Shown here: positions 51,551-59,749 of the stretch, one piece after another | How positions within the stretch are numbered: position 1 is the first letter of the stretch | Layout of the letters: each line of letters starts with the position of its first letter | Origin: JBEVOS01 sp964563395 | GTDB taxonomy: Bacteria > Pseudomonadota > Alphaproteobacteria > Caulobacterales > Aquidulcibacteraceae | Assembly: GCA_964563395.1 (NCBI GenBank) | Contig: CAZLWK010000008.1 | Span: forward strand, 78,637 to 142,636 | Reading direction: 5' to 3' | DNA length: 64,000 nucleotides | Position numbers and translations under genes: made by a program | The notes under the pieces: model-generated | Told to the model about the DNA's origin: nothing | Database searches by the model: none | Seen by the model: only the letters and a program-made list of their open reading frames with translations

Positions 51551-52684
51551 ATGACGACAGCGGAGGCCCATGGCAGGGCCGATGAGCGCTTCGCGGCCAT
51601 CAAGGACGCGTTCGCACATAATTTGATCAGCGGCGCGGATATGGGCGCGGCGTTCTGCGCCACGCTGGAAGGCGAGACGGTGGTCGATATTTGGGGCGGC
51701 TTCGCGGACGCGGCCGGACAATCCCCCTGGCGCGAAGACACGATCGTCAATGTCTATTCGACAACGAAGACGATGACAGCGCTCACCGCCCTCCTCCTCA
51801 TCGACCGAGGTGAACTCGACGTGCACGCGCCGGTGGCGCGCTATTGGCCCGAATTCGCCGCCGCCGGCAAAGAGCGCGTGACGACGGCGCATCTCTTAAG
51901 CCATTCGGCCGGCTTGTCCGGCTGGAAGGAAAAAATCAGCACAGAGGACCTCTATGATTGGGAGAAGGCGACTGCGCTCCTCGCCGCGCAGGAACCGTAT
52001 TGGGCGGCCGGCTCGGCGCCGGGCTATCACGCGCTGACGCAGGGCTATCTCGTCGGCGAAGTGATCCGCCGCATCGCCGGCAAGAGCATCGGCGCGGTGT
52101 TCCGCAATGAAATCGCCGAACCCTTGGGCGCGGATTTCCATATCGGCCTTCCGGCATCGGAAGATGGGCGCGTGGCCGAACTCATTCCGCCCCCGCCGGG
52201 CAGCGCCATCGCGGACGTTTCACAAACGCCGTTACAGAAAAACATGGCGGAAAATCCCGGTATCGATGTTTCGGCCACGAAGACGCGCGCCTGGCGCGGC
52301 GCGGAGATTCCAGCCGCGGGCGGCACGGGCAATGCGCGTTCGGTGGCGGAAATCCACGCGCTGCTCGCCAATGGCGGTATCGCCAAGGGCAAACGCATCC
52401 TTTCGGAAGCGGGCTGTCGACGCGCGCTTGAGGTGCAGGTCGAAGGCGTCGACATGATGCTGAACATGCCGGTGCGCTTCGGGTTGGGCTTCGGCGTGGG
52501 CGGGATGATGCCGAACCCGAACACGATCTTCTGGGGCGGCTATGGCGGTTCGATCGCGATCATCGACATGGATGCGCGCCTGAGCATGGCGTACGTGATG
52601 AACAAGATGGCGCCGACCACGACGGGCGACATGCGCGGCCTCGGTCTCGCCATGGCGATGTGGACGGCGATCGGCGCGGCGTGA
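51551..52684 (+). CDS. Serine hydrolase of the beta-lactamase / EstB esterase family
   Basis: The 377-residue protein is a class C beta-lactamase-fold esterase: SxxK in VNVYSTTKTMTALTALLL, the family Tyr in PGYHALTQGYLVGEVIRRI, and LLSHSAGLSGW, plus a C-terminal GFGVGGMMPNPN-type block. There is no signal peptide, which favours an EstB-like cytoplasmic esterase or lactonase over an antibiotic-hydrolysing enzyme. GGAGG precedes ATG. The DUF1330 gene follows 10 nt later, so they are co-transcribed. Confidence 0.87.
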   Translation: MTTAEAHGRADERFAAIKDAFAHNLISGADMGAAFCATLEGETVVDIWGGFADAAGQSPWREDTIVNVYSTTKTMTALTALLLIDRGELDVHAPVARYWPEFAAAGKERVTTAHLLSHSAGLSGWKEKISTEDLYDWEKATALLAAQEPYWAAGSAPGYHALTQGYLVGEVIRRIAGKSIGAVFRNEIAEPLGADFHIGLPASEDGRVAELIPPPPGSAIADVSQTPLQKNMAENPGIDVSATKTRAWRGAEIPAAGGTGNARSVAEIHALLANGGIAKGKRILSEAGCRRALEVQVEGVDMMLNMPVRFGLGFGVGGMMPNPNTIFWGGYGGSIAIIDMDARLSMAYVMNKMAPTTTGDMRGLGLAMAMWTAIGAA

Positions 52685-52694
52685 GCGGAGGTCG

Positions 52695-53129
52695 ATGACC
52701 ATGAACGGATATGTCGATCCGACGCGAGAGAAGTTCGCGCAGTTCCGCGCCGACGACCGGCCGGGGCCGATCAACATGCTCAACCTTGTGCGGTTTCGCG
52801 CGCAGGCGGCTTATCCGGACGGGCGCGCGGCGAGCGGCGCGGAGGCGTACGCCGCCTATGGACGCGAGAGCCAAGCCGTGTTCGCGCGCGTCGGCGGGCG
52901 CATCATTTGGCGGGGCGCATTCGAGCTGACGCTGACCGGCCCCGAAGCCGAGACTTGGGACGAATGCTTCATCGCCGAATATCCGAGCGTCGCGGCGTTC
53001 GTCGAGATGATCCGCGACCCGGTCTATCGCGAGGCGGTCAAGCATCGCCAGGCCGCGGTGGCGGATTCGCGGCTGATCCGGCTCGCGCCGGCGGCGGCGG
53101 GGACGGGATTTGGAGCCGCGATCCGCTAA
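52695..53129 (+). CDS. DUF1330 family protein
   Basis: The 144-residue protein is a dimeric alpha-beta barrel of the DUF1330 type: PGPINMLNLVRFRAQAAYPDGR, GAEAYAAYGRESQAVFARVGGRIIW, and ECFIAEYPSVAAFVEMIRDPVYREAVKHRQAAVADSRLI-type ending (here quoted in parts). Reaction unknown. ATG 52695, with GGAGG five to six nt upstream; the next in-frame ATG is two codons further. It follows the esterase gene. Confidence 0.85.
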   Translation: MTMNGYVDPTREKFAQFRADDRPGPINMLNLVRFRAQAAYPDGRAASGAEAYAAYGRESQAVFARVGGRIIWRGAFELTLTGPEAETWDECFIAEYPSVAAFVEMIRDPVYREAVKHRQAAVADSRLIRLAPAAAGTGFGAAIR

Positions 53130-53133
53130 AACA

Positions 53134-53149
53134 TTGACTTTCGCGTCAA
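53134..53149. promoter_or_regulatory. TTGAC palindrome before the DEAD-box helicase
   Basis: TTGAC (53134-53138) and GTCAA (53145-53149) form a perfect inverted repeat across six bases. A third TTGAC (53151-53155) follows, 17 bp from the first. It begins 4 nt after the DUF1330 stop and could be an operator or overlapping -35 elements. Confidence 0.4.
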
Positions 53150-53181
53150 CTTGACCCATGTGCGGGGCGTCCGTTGCGCGC

Positions 53182-53207
53182 CGAAAGGGCGTGCGCCCTT
53201 TCGTTTC
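53182..53207 (+). terminator. Terminator-like hairpin after the DUF1330 gene
   Basis: CGAAAGGGCG (53182-53191) pairs with CGCCCTTTCG (53194-53203) with a tight loop, then TTTCG. It would end the esterase-DUF1330 transcript. The T-run is weak. Confidence 0.6.
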
Positions 53208-53314
53208 GATCCGCGCCTCAACGGAGGCGGTCAGGGATCGAGCGCCAACCATAGCCGCAGCACGCCCTCCTCGGATGGGGCGCAAGGCGGCGCAAGAGAG
53301 ACCCTTCCTTGACG

Positions 53315-54820
53315 ATGGAAACCACCGCGCCGCAAGGCGCAGAAGCCGCAAGCCAAATCACTTTCGCCGATCTCGGGCTTGAGCCCGACACCCTCCGTGC
53401 CGTAGAGGAAAGCGGCTATACGATCCCCACGCCGATCCAAGCGCAGGCCATACCCGTGGTGCTGCAAGGGCGCGACGTGCTCGGCATCGCCCAAACCGGC
53501 ACGGGCAAGACCGCCTCCTTCACCTTGCCCATGATCGACATCCTGGCCAAAGGCCGGGCCAAGGCGCGCATGCCGCGCACCCTGATCCTCGAACCCACGC
53601 GCGAACTTGCCGCGCAGGTGGCCGAGAGCTTCGACAAATACGGCAAATACCAGAAGCTCACCAAGGCGCTGCTGATCGGCGGCGTCTCGTTCGGCGATCA
53701 GGACGCGCTGCTTGCGCAGGGCGTCGATGTGCTGATCGCCACGCCCGGGCGCCTGCTCGATCATTTCGAACGCGGCAAACTCCTGCTCACCGGCGTGCAA
53801 GTTATGGTGGTCGATGAAGCCGACCGCATGCTCGATATGGGCTTCATTCCCGACATCGAACGCATCTTCAAGCTGACGCCGTTTACGCGTCAGACGCTGT
53901 TTTTCTCTGCCACCATGCCGCCCGAAATCACGCGGCTCACCGAGCAATTTCTCTCAAGTCCGAAGCGCATCGAAGTGGCCAAGCCCGCGACCGCGGCGGC
54001 GACGATCGATCAACGCATCGTGCGCTTGCCCGGCGGCGATCCGCGCACGCGGCGCGCGGCGCTGCGCGCCGCGATCCTGTCGTGCGGCGAGATCAAGAAC
54101 GGCATTATCTTCTGCAATCGCAAAAGCGATGTGGACGTAGTGGCGAAATCGCTGGTTCGTCATGGCTTCGACGCCGCCCCCATCCATGGCGACCTTGACC
54201 AGAGCCTGCGCACCAAGACGCTGGATCGGTTCCGTGCCGGAACGTTGAAGCTGCTGATCGCCTCCGACGTCGCCGCGCGCGGCCTCGACATTCCCGCCGT
54301 GGGCCAAGTGTTCAATTACGAGCCGCCGCGTCACGCCGAGGATTACGTGCACCGCATCGGGCGCACGGGGCGCGCGGGCCGCTCAGGCCAAGCCTTTACG
54401 CTCGCCGCGCCGAACGACGGCAAGAGCATCGACGCTATCGAGAAGCTGATCGGCGGAAAGATCGCGGATGCGATCATCGAAGGCGTGCCGCAAGAGGCTT
54501 TAGGCGATCCGCGCGACAGCGGCGGGCGCGGACGGCGCGCCGAGGAATTGAAGCGCGCGCGGAGCGAACGCAGCGAGCGCTTCCGCAAGCGCGATCCGGA
54601 GCGGCCGCAGGCGGCGACCACGCCGATAGAAGCTGTGGCCAACGAAGAACGCCCACGCGAAAGACCCCCGCGCGCCGAGCGGCCGCGTGCGGAGCGTCCG
54701 CAATCAGATCCACGCGATCAACGCCGCGAAATGCGCCCCCCGCGCGCGCCGCGCGAAACGGAGGGCGGCGTCACCGGCTTTGGCGACAGCGTGCCGGCGT
54801 TTCTGCGACGAGGGAGTTGA
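53315..54820 (+). CDS. DEAD-box ATP-dependent RNA helicase (RhlE-like)
   Basis: DEAD-box helicases unwind RNA duplexes in ribosome assembly and RNA decay. The 501-residue protein has the Q motif (FADLGLEPDTLRAVEESGYTIPTPIQ in parts), Walker A QTGTGKTASFTLP, PTRELAAQV, motif II VVDEADRMLDMGF, SATMP, and motif VI HRIGRTGRAGRSG. The C-terminal 120 residues are Arg/Pro-rich (RSERSERFRKRDPERP) as in RhlE. ATG 53315 is used rather than a TTG two codons before. About 185 bp of 5' region contains the palindrome and hairpin above. Confidence 0.94.
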   Translation: METTAPQGAEAASQITFADLGLEPDTLRAVEESGYTIPTPIQAQAIPVVLQGRDVLGIAQTGTGKTASFTLPMIDILAKGRAKARMPRTLILEPTRELAAQVAESFDKYGKYQKLTKALLIGGVSFGDQDALLAQGVDVLIATPGRLLDHFERGKLLLTGVQVMVVDEADRMLDMGFIPDIERIFKLTPFTRQTLFFSATMPPEITRLTEQFLSSPKRIEVAKPATAAATIDQRIVRLPGGDPRTRRAALRAAILSCGEIKNGIIFCNRKSDVDVVAKSLVRHGFDAAPIHGDLDQSLRTKTLDRFRAGTLKLLIASDVAARGLDIPAVGQVFNYEPPRHAEDYVHRIGRTGRAGRSGQAFTLAAPNDGKSIDAIEKLIGGKIADAIIEGVPQEALGDPRDSGGRGRRAEELKRARSERSERFRKRDPERPQAATTPIEAVANEERPRERPPRAERPRAERPQSDPRDQRREMRPPRAPRETEGGVTGFGDSVPAFLRRGS

Positions 54821-54864
54821 GGCGCGAAACGTTCAGTGAAGCGCGGACACTGATCGAACGGCAG

Positions 54865-55182
54865 CTAGATGACGCCGACTATTTTCAGAAGTATTTGGAC
54901 GACGGCGAAAACCTGTCCGAAAACAAAAAATCCAAACACCACCAAGATCGGGGCTCCGGCGACAAAAACGCGTCGAGGCCGCGTGTTGATTGGCGCCGGC
55001 CCAAGCCATCCAATCAACGGGCAGACAATCGTGGCCACCATGAGCGCGCTGTATACTTGTTGTGTAACAGACGGTGGATCAAACGGCCTTGCCCTTAATC
55101 CGTAAGCATACAATAGCATCCAGAACAGCACGAAGCTCAAGGCGGAAATGATTAGTAGTGAGAGTTGAAGGCCGCGATGCAC
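54865..55182 (-). CDS. Small membrane protein, AT-richer than its surroundings
   Basis: The 105-residue protein starts at GTG 55182 and has three hydrophobic segments: LQLSLLIISALSFVLFWMLL, SALMVATIVCPLIGWLG and VFVAGAPILVVFGFFVFGQV. No domain is recognised. The nucleotides of the gene are clearly lower in GC than those on both sides, with codons such as ATA, TTA and AAA that neighbours avoid, which suggests transfer. It ends convergent with the DEAD-box gene and precedes the aldehyde dehydrogenase stop by 13 nt. Confidence 0.65.
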   Translation of the reverse strand: MHRGLQLSLLIISALSFVLFWMLLYAYGLRARPFDPPSVTQQVYSALMVATIVCPLIGWLGPAPINTRPRRVFVAGAPILVVFGFFVFGQVFAVVQILLKIVGVI

Positions 55183-55195
55183 GACTAGTCGTGCC

Positions 55196-56641
55196 CTACT
55201 TCAACCTGCCCGCAATGAGCTTGCGAAATTGCTCGCCATAGGGCGGGCGGAACATCGCCGTCACTTCATGCGGCGTTTGCGTGTAGACCGCCTTCTTGTG
55301 CGAGAATTCAAGGAAGCCGTCGCGGCCATGATAGGCGCCCATGCCGGCGGGACCGATGCCGCCGAACGGCAAATCCTCGGCCGAGACGTGGAAGATGACG
55401 TCATTCACGGTCACGCCGCCTGACACGGTCTCGTTCAGCACCTTGTCCTTTTCGCCCGCATCCTCGCCGAAATAGTAAAGGCCGAGCGGGCGCGGATGAT
55501 CGTTGATATAGGCGATCGCGTCCTCGGCGCCGGCATAGGTCTTCACCGGCATGACGGGACCGAAAATCTCCTCCTGCATCACTTTCATATCGTCGGTGGC
55601 GTCGAGGATCAGCGTGGGCGGAATACGGCGATGCTCCTGCTGTGAGAAATCCTCGTTCGCCGGATTGATCTCGATGACGTTCGCGCCCTTGGCGCGCGCA
55701 TCGTCGACGAGGCCGCGAATGCGATCATAATGGCGCTGATTGATGATCGATGTGTAGTCCGGATTGTCCTTGATCTTCGGATACATCTTGGCGACCGAAG
55801 CCTTCGCCGCATCGACGAACGCCTCGCGGCTTTCAGCCGGAACGAAGGTGTAATCGGGCGCAAGACAAATCTGCCCGGCGTTCATCGTCTTGCCGGCCAT
55901 GATGCGCGCCGCAGCTTTGCCCATGTCGGCCGAGCGCGACACGATCACCGGGCTTTTGCCGCCGAGTTCGAGCGTGAGCGGGGTGAGATTCTCCGCCGCC
56001 GCGCGCATCACGTGATAAGCGATGGAGGTGCCACCGGTGAACAGCAGATGATCGAACGGAAGGCCGGCAAAGGCCGCGCCTACATCGGGGCCGCCGGTGA
56101 TGACCGCGATTTCGGTTTCGTCGAAGTATTGATCGATGAGCCGCGCCATCAAATCTGAAGTCGCCGGCGTCAACTCGGACGGCTTGATGAGGCAGCGATT
56201 GCCGGCGGCGAGCACGCCGGCGAGGGGGCCGAACGTGAGCTGGATGGGGAAATTCCAGGGGCTGATCACGCCGATCACGCCCTTGGGCTGAAAGCGCACC
56301 TCAGCCTTGGCGCCGAGCAGGCCAAGCGGCGCCTCGACCTTGCGCTTTTCCGTCTTCATCCAGCGTTCGAGATTGTCGCGCGCGTTCTTCAACGGGCCGA
56401 TCGAGCCTGCGATGTCGGTGAGGAGGCTCATATCCGGCGAGCGGGCGCCGAAATCCGCGTTCATCGCCTGGGCGATCTCATCCTTATGCGTCTGCAGGAG
56501 GCGGATGCAGCGATCGATCCGACCGCGCCGCAGCGCCGCGCTGGGCGCACCCGCCTTCAGCTGCGCCGCGCGCTGGGCCTCCAGAAGCGCGCGCATGCGG
56601 GTCTTTTGCTGCTCGTCCGTGGCCTTCACGAGAACGTTCAT
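55196..56641 (-). CDS. Coniferyl-aldehyde-type NAD(P)-dependent aldehyde dehydrogenase
   Basis: The 481-residue aldehyde dehydrogenase oxidises aldehydes to acids. It has the cofactor motif ISPWNFPIQLTFGPLAGVLAAGN-type region (in parts), the FTGG sequence LLFTGGTSIAYHVM, catalytic Glu in LELGGKSPVIV and Cys in NAGQICLAPDYTF. QQEHRRIPPTLILDATDDMKVMQEEIFGP and GGIGPAGMGAYHGRDGF match the coniferyl aldehyde dehydrogenase branch of class 3-like enzymes. Substrate range within lipid or aromatic aldehydes is open. ATG 56641. Confidence 0.9.
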   Translation of the reverse strand: MNVLVKATDEQQKTRMRALLEAQRAAQLKAGAPSAALRRGRIDRCIRLLQTHKDEIAQAMNADFGARSPDMSLLTDIAGSIGPLKNARDNLERWMKTEKRKVEAPLGLLGAKAEVRFQPKGVIGVISPWNFPIQLTFGPLAGVLAAGNRCLIKPSELTPATSDLMARLIDQYFDETEIAVITGGPDVGAAFAGLPFDHLLFTGGTSIAYHVMRAAAENLTPLTLELGGKSPVIVSRSADMGKAAARIMAGKTMNAGQICLAPDYTFVPAESREAFVDAAKASVAKMYPKIKDNPDYTSIINQRHYDRIRGLVDDARAKGANVIEINPANEDFSQQEHRRIPPTLILDATDDMKVMQEEIFGPVMPVKTYAGAEDAIAYINDHPRPLGLYYFGEDAGEKDKVLNETVSGGVTVNDVIFHVSAEDLPFGGIGPAGMGAYHGRDGFLEFSHKKAVYTQTPHEVTAMFRPPYGEQFRKLIAGRLK

Positions 56642-56733
56642 GTGTCCAGGGCTCCTCAGACCCGCGCGGCGGGGCGAAATTTACCACTCGTCCATACCCT
56701 ACAAGCTACGGTCGATTCCAGCTTGTTGAAGGG

Positions 56734-57801
56734 ATGAGACGGGCCGTGACCGACCTTGATTCCACGATCGCCGGCCCCCTCGGCGGCGCCGTGGCGCATG
56801 AGACGCTCGATCTCATGGCCCTCTATAACGTGCCCCCCTCACCGACGAATTACGAAGTCTGGCTCGCCTACCGGCTTGGGCGCCATGCCTCGCTGAAGCA
56901 GGTGCTGGACGAGCGAATCGCCTCGGGCGAGCCGTTCAGCGCCGAGGTGAATGGCGAAATCTATGAGCGCTTTTTCACGGGCATGCGCGTGTCCGCGCAA
57001 ATGGTGATGGCGGGTGAAAAGATCGCGCGCGATCTCGCCCAAGTGATGAATGTGCTCCAGGCGGCCGAACACCGGACCGACGCCTATGGAAAGACGCTGC
57101 AGAGCGCCGCGGGCGATCTGGCGCAAGTGGTGGAGCCGGCGCAATTGCGCGATGTCGTCTCCGGCCTGGCGGCGGCCACGCTCGACATGGCCAATCACAA
57201 TCGCACGCTGACCGATCAGCTTCAGAAATCCTCGCGCGAGATCGAATCGCTGCGCTCGAATCTGGAATCGGTGCGCGTGGAATCGCTGACCGACAGCCTG
57301 ACCGGGCTCGCGAACCGGCGCATGTTCGATGAAACGCTGCGCATGCGCCTGGGCGAAGCGCGCGGACAGCGCACGGAGCTCAGCCTGCTGATGTGCGACA
57401 TCGATTATTTCAAGCGCTTCAACGACACCTGGGGGCACCATACGGGCGATCAGGTGCTGCGCTTCGTGTCCAGCACGCTGCAGAGCCTGGCCCTGCCCGA
57501 TCATCTCGTGGCCCGCTATGGCGGCGAGGAATTCGCCGTGATCATGCCGCGCACCAATCTCGATCAGGCGCGCCAGATCGCCGAGACGCTGCGCACCACG
57601 ATCCAAGCAAAGCGGCTGCGCCGGCGCTCCACCAATGAGGATCTGGGCCAGGTCACGGTGTCGTGCGGCATCGCGCGGCTACAGCCGGGCGACACGGTCC
57701 AGGGCCTTGTGGAGCGCGCCGACGCCTGCCTCTACGCCTCCAAGCGGGACGGCCGTAACAAGGTGACCACCGAAAACGTCCCGGTTCTTTACGTCGCGTA
57801 G
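56734..57801 (+). CDS. GGDEF diguanylate cyclase without an I-site
   Basis: Diguanylate cyclases make c-di-GMP from two GTP. The 355-residue protein has a helical N-terminal region (about 1-180, with a coiled coil DQLQKSSREIESLRSNLESV) and a full GGDEF domain: LTDSLTGLANRRMFDETL, metal Asp in CDIDYFKRFND, catalytic ARYGGEEFAVIMP and LYASKRDGRNKV. The I-site position reads ALPD instead of RxxD, so classical product inhibition is unlikely. It may correspond to Caulobacter DgcB by size and place. The start could be ATG 56734 or GTG 56746; neither has a well-spaced Shine-Dalgarno. Confidence 0.88.
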   Translation: MRRAVTDLDSTIAGPLGGAVAHETLDLMALYNVPPSPTNYEVWLAYRLGRHASLKQVLDERIASGEPFSAEVNGEIYERFFTGMRVSAQMVMAGEKIARDLAQVMNVLQAAEHRTDAYGKTLQSAAGDLAQVVEPAQLRDVVSGLAAATLDMANHNRTLTDQLQKSSREIESLRSNLESVRVESLTDSLTGLANRRMFDETLRMRLGEARGQRTELSLLMCDIDYFKRFNDTWGHHTGDQVLRFVSSTLQSLALPDHLVARYGGEEFAVIMPRTNLDQARQIAETLRTTIQAKRLRRRSTNEDLGQVTVSCGIARLQPGDTVQGLVERADACLYASKRDGRNKVTTENVPVLYVA

Positions 57802-57858
57802 GGCTTAACGTGCGCGGCGCCGGCGATTAAGGTCCCTCCCAAATCGGGAGTGAGACCA

Positions 57859-58638
57859 ATGGGCAAGGTGTCCTATTCGCTTGAAAACGGCGTGGCGGTT
57901 ATTCGGCTGAACGATCCGGCGACGATGAACGCGGCCGGCATCGACATGATCGATGAATTGTTCGCCGCCTTCAAAAAAGCGTCCAGCGAAGCGCGGGCCG
58001 TCGTGCTCACAGGGGAAGGCCGCGGCTTCTGCTCAGGCGCCAATTTGAGCGGCAACGCCGCCGGCGGCGCCGTCGGTCGTGACCGGGACGCCGGCGCGGC
58101 GCTGGAAAGCCACTACAACCCCTTCATGACGATGCTGAAGGACTTCCCTGTCCCCATCGTGACCGCCGTTAACGGCGCCGCGGCGGGCGTGGGCTGCTCG
58201 CTCGCCCTTGTCGGCGACATGATCGTCGCCGGCGAGAGCGCTTATTTCCTGCAGGCCTTCCGTCGAATCGGCCTCGTTCCCGATGGCGGCTCCTCCTACA
58301 TGCTGCCCCGCGCCATCGGTCGCGCGCGGGCCATGGAGATGATGCTGCTGGGCGACAAACTGCCCGCGCCAAAGGCGCTGGAATGGGGCCTCATCAATCG
58401 CTGCGTGCCGGACCATGAGCTGATGCCCACGGCCATGGCGATCGCCGAGGAATTGGCGCGCGGCCCAAAGGCACTGGCGCTGATCCGCAAGCTGGTGTGG
58501 GACTCGCTCGATAATGATTGGCGCGACCAACTCGCCAAGGAGCGCGACACCCAGGCCGTCGCCGGCAAGACCGCCGATTTCGCGGAAGGCGTCACCGCCT
58601 TCCTGCAAAAGCGGCCGGCCCAGTTCAAAGGCGCGTAA
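57859..58638 (+). CDS. Enoyl-CoA hydratase/isomerase (crotonase) family protein
   Basis: The 259-residue protein has crotonase-fold motifs: VAVIRLNDPATMNAAGIDMI, VVLTGEGRGFCSGANLSG (oxyanion-hole strand), PVIPIVTAVNGAAAGVGCSLAL and FRRIGLVPDGGSSYMLPRAIGRARAMEM, the last resembling PaaG/PaaB-like enoyl-CoA isomerases. ATG 57859 with GGGAG upstream. It may act in fatty-acid or aromatic-acid beta-oxidation. Follows the cyclase by 57 nt in the same direction. Confidence 0.9.
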   Translation: MGKVSYSLENGVAVIRLNDPATMNAAGIDMIDELFAAFKKASSEARAVVLTGEGRGFCSGANLSGNAAGGAVGRDRDAGAALESHYNPFMTMLKDFPVPIVTAVNGAAAGVGCSLALVGDMIVAGESAYFLQAFRRIGLVPDGGSSYMLPRAIGRARAMEMMLLGDKLPAPKALEWGLINRCVPDHELMPTAMAIAEELARGPKALALIRKLVWDSLDNDWRDQLAKERDTQAVAGKTADFAEGVTAFLQKRPAQFKGA

Positions 58639-58697
58639 GGTCGCTGTTAAGGGCGTGCGTGAAGGGCGGCTTAAGCAAGACCTGCTAAGCCCGCCCG

Positions 58698-58964
58698 ATG
58701 CAGGAATTGATCTGGCTGATCGAACCGATCCAGGTGCTGGCGCGCGGCGGCGGCTTCGCCGAGGCCACGCAGACCAAGGGCTTTTTGTCGCTCGCGATCC
58801 TGGCGGCGCTGCTGATCCCCTGCTCGATCATCGCATTCGGGCTTGGAGTGGACGGATGGCGCGAAACGCCGCTCGCCCGCTATTTCGGACTGGGCGATGA
58901 TCCCGACGCGGATTGGGCGACACGCGCGCGGGACCGCGACGGCGACGGCACGCTCGACTTTTGA
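58698..58964 (+). CDS. Short membrane-anchored protein, function unknown
   Basis: The 88-residue protein has one hydrophobic helix (FLSLAILAALLIPCSIIAFGLGV) and a C-terminal Asp-rich tail (GDDPDADWATRARDRDGDGTLDF) that resembles a single dockerin/EF-hand-like calcium loop (DRDGDGTLD), though one loop alone proves little. ATG 58698. It converges on sufA with 3 nt between stops. No family recognised. Confidence 0.55.
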   Translation: MQELIWLIEPIQVLARGGGFAEATQTKGFLSLAILAALLIPCSIIAFGLGVDGWRETPLARYFGLGDDPDADWATRARDRDGDGTLDF

Positions 58965-58967
58965 GCC

Positions 58968-59327
58968 TTAAGCCTCCGCGGCGGCGGGGCTGATCGTGAC
59001 GCTCTCGCCGCAGCCGCACGCATCGGTTTCGTTGGGGTTACGGAACACAAACCGGGCGCTGAGCCGGTTCACTTCGTAATCAACCACCGATCCTAGAAGG
59101 AACAGCACGCTGTCGGCGGCGATGACGATATTTACGCCCTGATCCTCGACCACCTCGTCGTGCGGCTCCGGCGCGGCGGCGTAGGCCAAGACGTATTCCA
59201 TGCCCGCGCAGCCGCCATTCTTCACGCCGACGCGCAGATAAGGCTTGTCGCCCGCGGCGATAATTTCGCGCACGCGCGCGGCGGCGGCCTCGGTCAGCGT
59301 GACGATCTTGCGGCGTTGACGCGCCAT
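58968..59327 (-). CDS. sufA: Iron-sulfur cluster assembly A-type carrier (SufA/IscA-like)
   Basis: A-type carriers hold and pass Fe-S clusters. The 119-residue HesB/IscA protein has the three conserved Cys: VKNGGCAGMEYVLAY and the C-terminal ACGCGESVTI. It is the last gene of the suf cluster; its ATG (59327) lies 54 nt after the DUF59 gene. Distinguishing SufA from IscA or ErpA by sequence alone is uncertain; context supports SufA. Confidence 0.92.
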   Translation of the reverse strand: MARQRRKIVTLTEAAAARVREIIAAGDKPYLRVGVKNGGCAGMEYVLAYAAAPEPHDEVVEDQGVNIVIAADSVLFLLGSVVDYEVNRLSARFVFRNPNETDACGCGESVTISPAAAEA

Positions 59328-59381
59328 CCGGCTTCACTCCTTCTCTCAGAGGTGCGCAGGCGCGCCTCCGGATTCAACCCC

Positions 59382-59732
59382 TCAAAGCATGTTCAGCTCA
59401 AGCTTGGCCTCATCGCTCATCCTGGCGGGGCTCCATGGCGGCTCGAACACCAGATTGACCTTGACGCTGCCCACGCCGGGCACCTTCTCCACCGCCGCCT
59501 CCACCCAACCGGGCATTTCACCGGCCACCGGGCAGCCCGGTGCGGTCAAGGTCATGTCGACGTCGACGTGACGGTCGTCATTGATGTCGACCTTGTAGAT
59601 GAGGCCGAGCTCATAAATGTCGACTGGAATCTCCGGGTCGAACACGGTCTTGAAGGCGGCGATGAGATCGTCCGTGATGCGGTCGAGCTCGTCCTGCGGA
59701 ATCTTGGATTCAGGATTGGTGATCGTATCCAT
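59382..59732 (-). CDS. sufT: DUF59/MIP18 family Fe-S assembly factor (SufT-like)
   Basis: The 116-residue protein has DELDRITDDLIAAFKTVFDPEIPVDIYELGLIY in parts and the conserved TLTAPGCPVAGEMPGWVE with the essential Cys of DUF59 proteins, which act in cluster maturation or delivery. ATG 59732 with 17 nt to sufS. It sits between sufS and sufA in the suf operon. The name sufT is commonly used for the longer family; this is the short one. Confidence 0.88.
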   Translation of the reverse strand: MDTITNPESKIPQDELDRITDDLIAAFKTVFDPEIPVDIYELGLIYKVDINDDRHVDVDMTLTAPGCPVAGEMPGWVEAAVEKVPGVGSVKVNLVFEPPWSPARMSDEAKLELNML

Positions 59733-59749
59733 GCTCAGCCGATCTTCGT

